Assembly: GCA_020637215.1 (NCBI GenBank)
Contig: JACJWI010000011.1
Coordinates: 1-48,191, forward strand
DNA: 48,191 nt
Direction: 5' to 3'
Source: Microthrixaceae bacterium
GTDB lineage: Bacteria; Actinomycetota; Acidimicrobiia; Acidimicrobiales; Microtrichaceae
Numbering within the stretch: position 1 is the stretch's first letter; each line of letters begins with the position of its first letter. Made by a program: the position numbers and the translations under genes. This document shows, in pieces, positions 46,115 to 48,191 of this stretch. Below the pieces are notes generated by a model that made no database searches, was not told the origin of the DNA, and was given only the letters and a program-made list of their open reading frames with translations.

Positions 46115-46507
46115 TCAGCGCTTGGAGTACTGCGGGGCCTTGCGGGCCTTCTTGAGGCCGTACTTCTTGGATTCCTTCTCGCGTGCGTCGCGGGACAGGA
46201 AGCCGGCCTTCTTGAGGGCGGGGCGCAGCTCGGGGTCGACCTCGATGAGCGAGCGGGCGATTCCCAGACGGATGGCGCCGGCCTGGCCGGTCACGCCGCC
46301 ACCGTGGAGGGTGGCGTCGACGTCGTAGGTCTCGCTGGTCTCGGTGACCCGAAGCGGCTCGGTCAGGATCATCCGGTGCGTCGCGTTCGGGAAGTAGTCC
46401 TCGAGCGGGCGCTTGTTGATGGTGATCACGCCGGTGCCGGGCCGCAGCCGGACGCGGGCGACGGCCCGCTTGCGACGGCCGGTGGTCTGGGTGAGAGGGG
46501 TGCTCAT
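46115..46507 (-). CDS. rpsI: 30S ribosomal protein S9
   Basis: 130 residues from ATG 46507. TTGRRKRAVARVRLRPGTG, GQAGAIRLGIARSLIEV and the C-terminal KKYGLKKARKAPQYSKR (ending in the KR that reaches the P-site tRNA) are universal S9 features. Downstream of rplM by 29 bp. Confidence 0.98.
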   Translation of the reverse strand: MSTPLTQTTGRRKRAVARVRLRPGTGVITINKRPLEDYFPNATHRMILTEPLRVTETSETYDVDATLHGGGVTGQAGAIRLGIARSLIEVDPELRPALKKAGFLSRDAREKESKKYGLKKARKAPQYSKR

Positions 46508-46536
46508 CTCTGCTTGATCTCCGTGCTCGACGCGTC

Positions 46537-46986
46537 TCAGGCCCGGGCGCGGGCGTGCTCGATGGCCAGGGGCTGCGGCTGCTGGGCCGAATGAGGGTGG
46601 GTCGGTCCGGCGTACACCTTCAGCTTCTTCAGCATCTGGCGGCCGAGTCGGTTCTTGGGGAGCATGCCCCGCACCGTGCGGCGGACGGCCTCGGCGGGCT
46701 TCTCGGCCAGCAGCGTGGCGTAGGTGGTGGAGCGGATGCCGCCCGGATAGCCGGTGTGGCGGTAGACCTGCTTGGCCTCGGCCTTGTTGTTGGTCAGCAC
46801 GACCTTGTCGGCGTTGATGATGATCACGTGGTCGCCGGTGTCCATGTGCGGGGTGTACATGGCCTTGTGCTTGCCCCGAAGGACCCGGGCCACCTCGGTG
46901 GACATGCGACCGAGGGTCAGCCCCTCGGCGTCGACGACGTACCAGTCGCGTTCGATCTCGTCTGCTCGTGGCGAATAGGTGCGCAC
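46537..46986 (-). CDS. rplM: 50S ribosomal protein L13
   Basis: 149 residues from GTG 46986 (MRTYSPRADEIERDWYVVDA, then EGLTLGRMSTEVARVLRGKH). HVIIINADKVVLT and VRGMLPKNRLGRQMLKKLKVY are family signatures. A GTG 9 nt earlier (46995) is possible, but most actinobacterial L13 proteins begin MRTY. First gene of the operon, preceded by a 329-bp leader/intergenic region. Confidence 0.97.
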   Translation of the reverse strand: MRTYSPRADEIERDWYVVDAEGLTLGRMSTEVARVLRGKHKAMYTPHMDTGDHVIIINADKVVLTNNKAEAKQVYRHTGYPGGIRSTTYATLLAEKPAEAVRRTVRGMLPKNRLGRQMLKKLKVYAGPTHPHSAQQPQPLAIEHARARA

Positions 46987-47315
46987 AGCGCTCACTCTCT
47001 TCTGCTTCGATCTCAACCGGCCGGGTGGCGGACGACCCCGACGTGGGGGTGTGGTCCAACGGGCGGGTCCCGGACTGCGGGGCCGACGGGCACCCGCGAT
47101 ACCGGCGACCGCTCGGGCCGACGGGCAAGCGTACGGGCTGGGCGTCGGAGGGTGCAAGCGGCCCCGGGGCAGCCCCAGCGCCTGCCACCGAACTTGTAGC
47201 CCACACGTCACCCCAGCGACCACCAGCTACAACAACGCCAGCCGCCGCCGAACTTGTAGCCCACACGCCACCCCAGCGACCACCAGCTACAACAACGACG
47301 GCGGCGGGTGCATCC
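46987..47315. other. Intergenic region between truA and rplM
   Basis: 329 bp. The left part should carry the rplM promoter and leader, though no clear -10 was found. The right part is the 60-bp tandem repeat. Translated frames through it give repeats such as VWATSS but lack a start signal, so no gene is called. Confidence 0.6.
47188..47297. repeat. Two 50-bp direct repeats, period 60, each with an inverted repeat
   Basis: Copy 1 (47188-47237) and copy 2 (47248-47297) differ at one base. Each starts CCGAACTTGTAGC and ends GCTACAACAACG; TTGTAGC and GCTACAA form a 7-bp inverted repeat 25 nt apart. Located just after the truA stop; could be tandem terminators or a REP-type element. Confidence 0.85.
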
Positions 47316-48137
47316 TCAGTAGCCGACCTCCCACAGGACCAGACCGTGGGGTGGGGCGAGCTGGCCGGCCCGGGCCCGGTCGAGCGAGGCGAGCGCGGCG
47401 GTGACGTCGTCGGGCGTGCGTCGACCCCGGCCGACGTCGACGACCATCCCGGTGATCGATCGGACCATCTGGTGGCAGAACGCCGTCGCGCTGATCGTGA
47501 AGGTGAGCAGACCCGGGCGGTCCGGCGACTCGTCCCAGCGGGCCGAGAGCACCCTCCGCACCAGCGACACCGGCTCCGCGCCCGGATCGGTGGCCCGGGG
47601 CCGTCGGCAGAAGCACGAGAAGTCGTGCTCCCCCACGACCTGCTCGCTCGCGGTCCGCATGGCGTCCAGGTCGAGCGGCTGATCGACCCACCATGCCGAG
47701 GCGGCCAGGAACGGGTCGGGGACCTCAGAGCTCCACACGGTGTAGCGGTACGTGCGGGACCGGGCCGAGAAGCGGGCGTCGAAGTCGTCGGTCGCGGGCG
47801 ACACGGCGGTCACCACCACGGACGGACCGACCAGCGCGTTCAGCGCGTCGCGCAGCCGGCAGTAGCCGTCGCCGGGACCCCGTCGGTCTCGCCGGGCCAG
47901 AGCGTCGATCGCAGCGACCGGGACGTCGAGGGTCACCACCTGACCGCGGGCGTGCACCCCCGCGTCGGTGCGGCCGGCGCAGGTGATCGCGACCGGAACG
48001 CTCAGCACCCGCTCCAGAGCGTTGCGCAGGGCGCCGCCGACGGTGACCACGTCCCGGTTCTCGGCGAAGCCGTGGAAGCCGGACCCGTCGTACGCGACGT
48101 CGAGCCGCAGCCGAACGGTCGTGTCGGCGTCGCTCAC
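47316..48137 (-). CDS. truA: tRNA pseudouridine synthase A
   Basis: Makes pseudouridine at positions 38-40 of tRNA anticodon stems. 273 residues. LDVAYDGSGFHGFA opens the fold; catalytic Asp58 is in CAGRTDAGVHARGQVV; SRTYRYTVW and FCHQMVRSITGMVVDVGRG are the later conserved blocks. GTG 48137. It is separated from rplM by the repeat region, so whether it shares a promoter is unclear. Confidence 0.96.
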   Translation of the reverse strand: MSDADTTVRLRLDVAYDGSGFHGFAENRDVVTVGGALRNALERVLSVPVAITCAGRTDAGVHARGQVVTLDVPVAAIDALARRDRRGPGDGYCRLRDALNALVGPSVVVTAVSPATDDFDARFSARSRTYRYTVWSSEVPDPFLAASAWWVDQPLDLDAMRTASEQVVGEHDFSCFCRRPRATDPGAEPVSLVRRVLSARWDESPDRPGLLTFTISATAFCHQMVRSITGMVVDVGRGRRTPDDVTAALASLDRARAGQLAPPHGLVLWEVGY

Positions 48138-48153
48138 GCCCGGTTCCCGCGGG

Positions 48154-48163
48154 TTCTCATGAC
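48154..48163. repeat. TTCTCATGAC 10-mer shared with the rarD inverted repeat
   Basis: Identical to the left arm at 10628-10637. It lies 17 bp upstream of the truA start at the window edge, so a second arm, if any, cannot be seen. Confidence 0.4.
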
Positions 48164-48191
48164 ATTTGAGTACCGCGGTTGTCGTGACTTG

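Noticed and set aside
46987..47266. Open frame with VWATSS repeats upstream of rplM
   Set aside because: It only translates the 60-bp tandem repeat, has no start signal and extends out of frame into rplM and rpsI.

Overview
The window is high-GC DNA from an actinobacterium, most probably a member of the class Acidimicrobiia. This is an inference from several signs: a GuaB3-type IMPDH paralogue next to guaA, an F420-type luciferase-like oxidoreductase, a very large GlmS-like protein, GTG starts, dense 4-bp (GTGA/ATGA) gene overlaps, and repeated leaderless promoters with a TANNNT box 6-7 nt before the start codon. No rRNA, tRNA or CRISPR array was recognised. Nearly all sequence is chromosomal housekeeping; one small segment (about 26.45-28.68 kb) looks accessory.

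Layout. 0-5.3 kb: a PcrA/UvrD helicase interrupted by a 364-residue intein, an LLM-class oxidoreductase, and a divergent dienelactone-hydrolase-family gene. 5.4-6.6 kb: a secreted coiled-coil NlpC/P60 cell-wall hydrolase with a frameshift in its linker. 6.8-10.6 kb: a tightly overlapped operon of membrane protein, acyltransferase, histidine kinase and NarL-type response regulator. 10.7-18 kb: a RarD-like permease, then purine genes (guaA, guaB3, and guaB on the other strand) with a type II NADH dehydrogenase and a small unknown protein. 18-26.4 kb: a LuxR-type regulator divergent from a 2032-residue surface protein (HAF repeats, LCAT-like hydrolase, HAF repeats, Ig/PKD-like domains), then a metallophosphoesterase. 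26.45-28.68 kb: an AAA+/DUF4143 ATPase flanked by short direct repeats, plus a VapBC-like toxin-antitoxin pair.

28.7-48.2 kb is nearly all on the minus strand. Read in transcription order it holds: truA; rplM-rpsI-glmM-glmS-acpS; nnrD; alr-P1 peptidase; udg-tsaE-tsaB-rimI-tsaD-DUF2332; groES-groEL under two CIRCE operators; and a 53-residue protein plus a CoA-type NUDIX hydrolase. These link ribosome assembly, amino-sugar and D-alanine supply for peptidoglycan, tRNA t6A modification and protein folding.

The most unusual items are the giant GlmS-like protein with a split glutaminase domain, the intein with a possible GIY-YIG-like insert, a 52-bp element present in two distant intergenic regions, 33-bp in-frame tandem repeats that give guaA four candidate starts, the repeat-flanked AAA cassette, and two long perfect palindromes between operons. 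I found no convincing wholly new multigene system.
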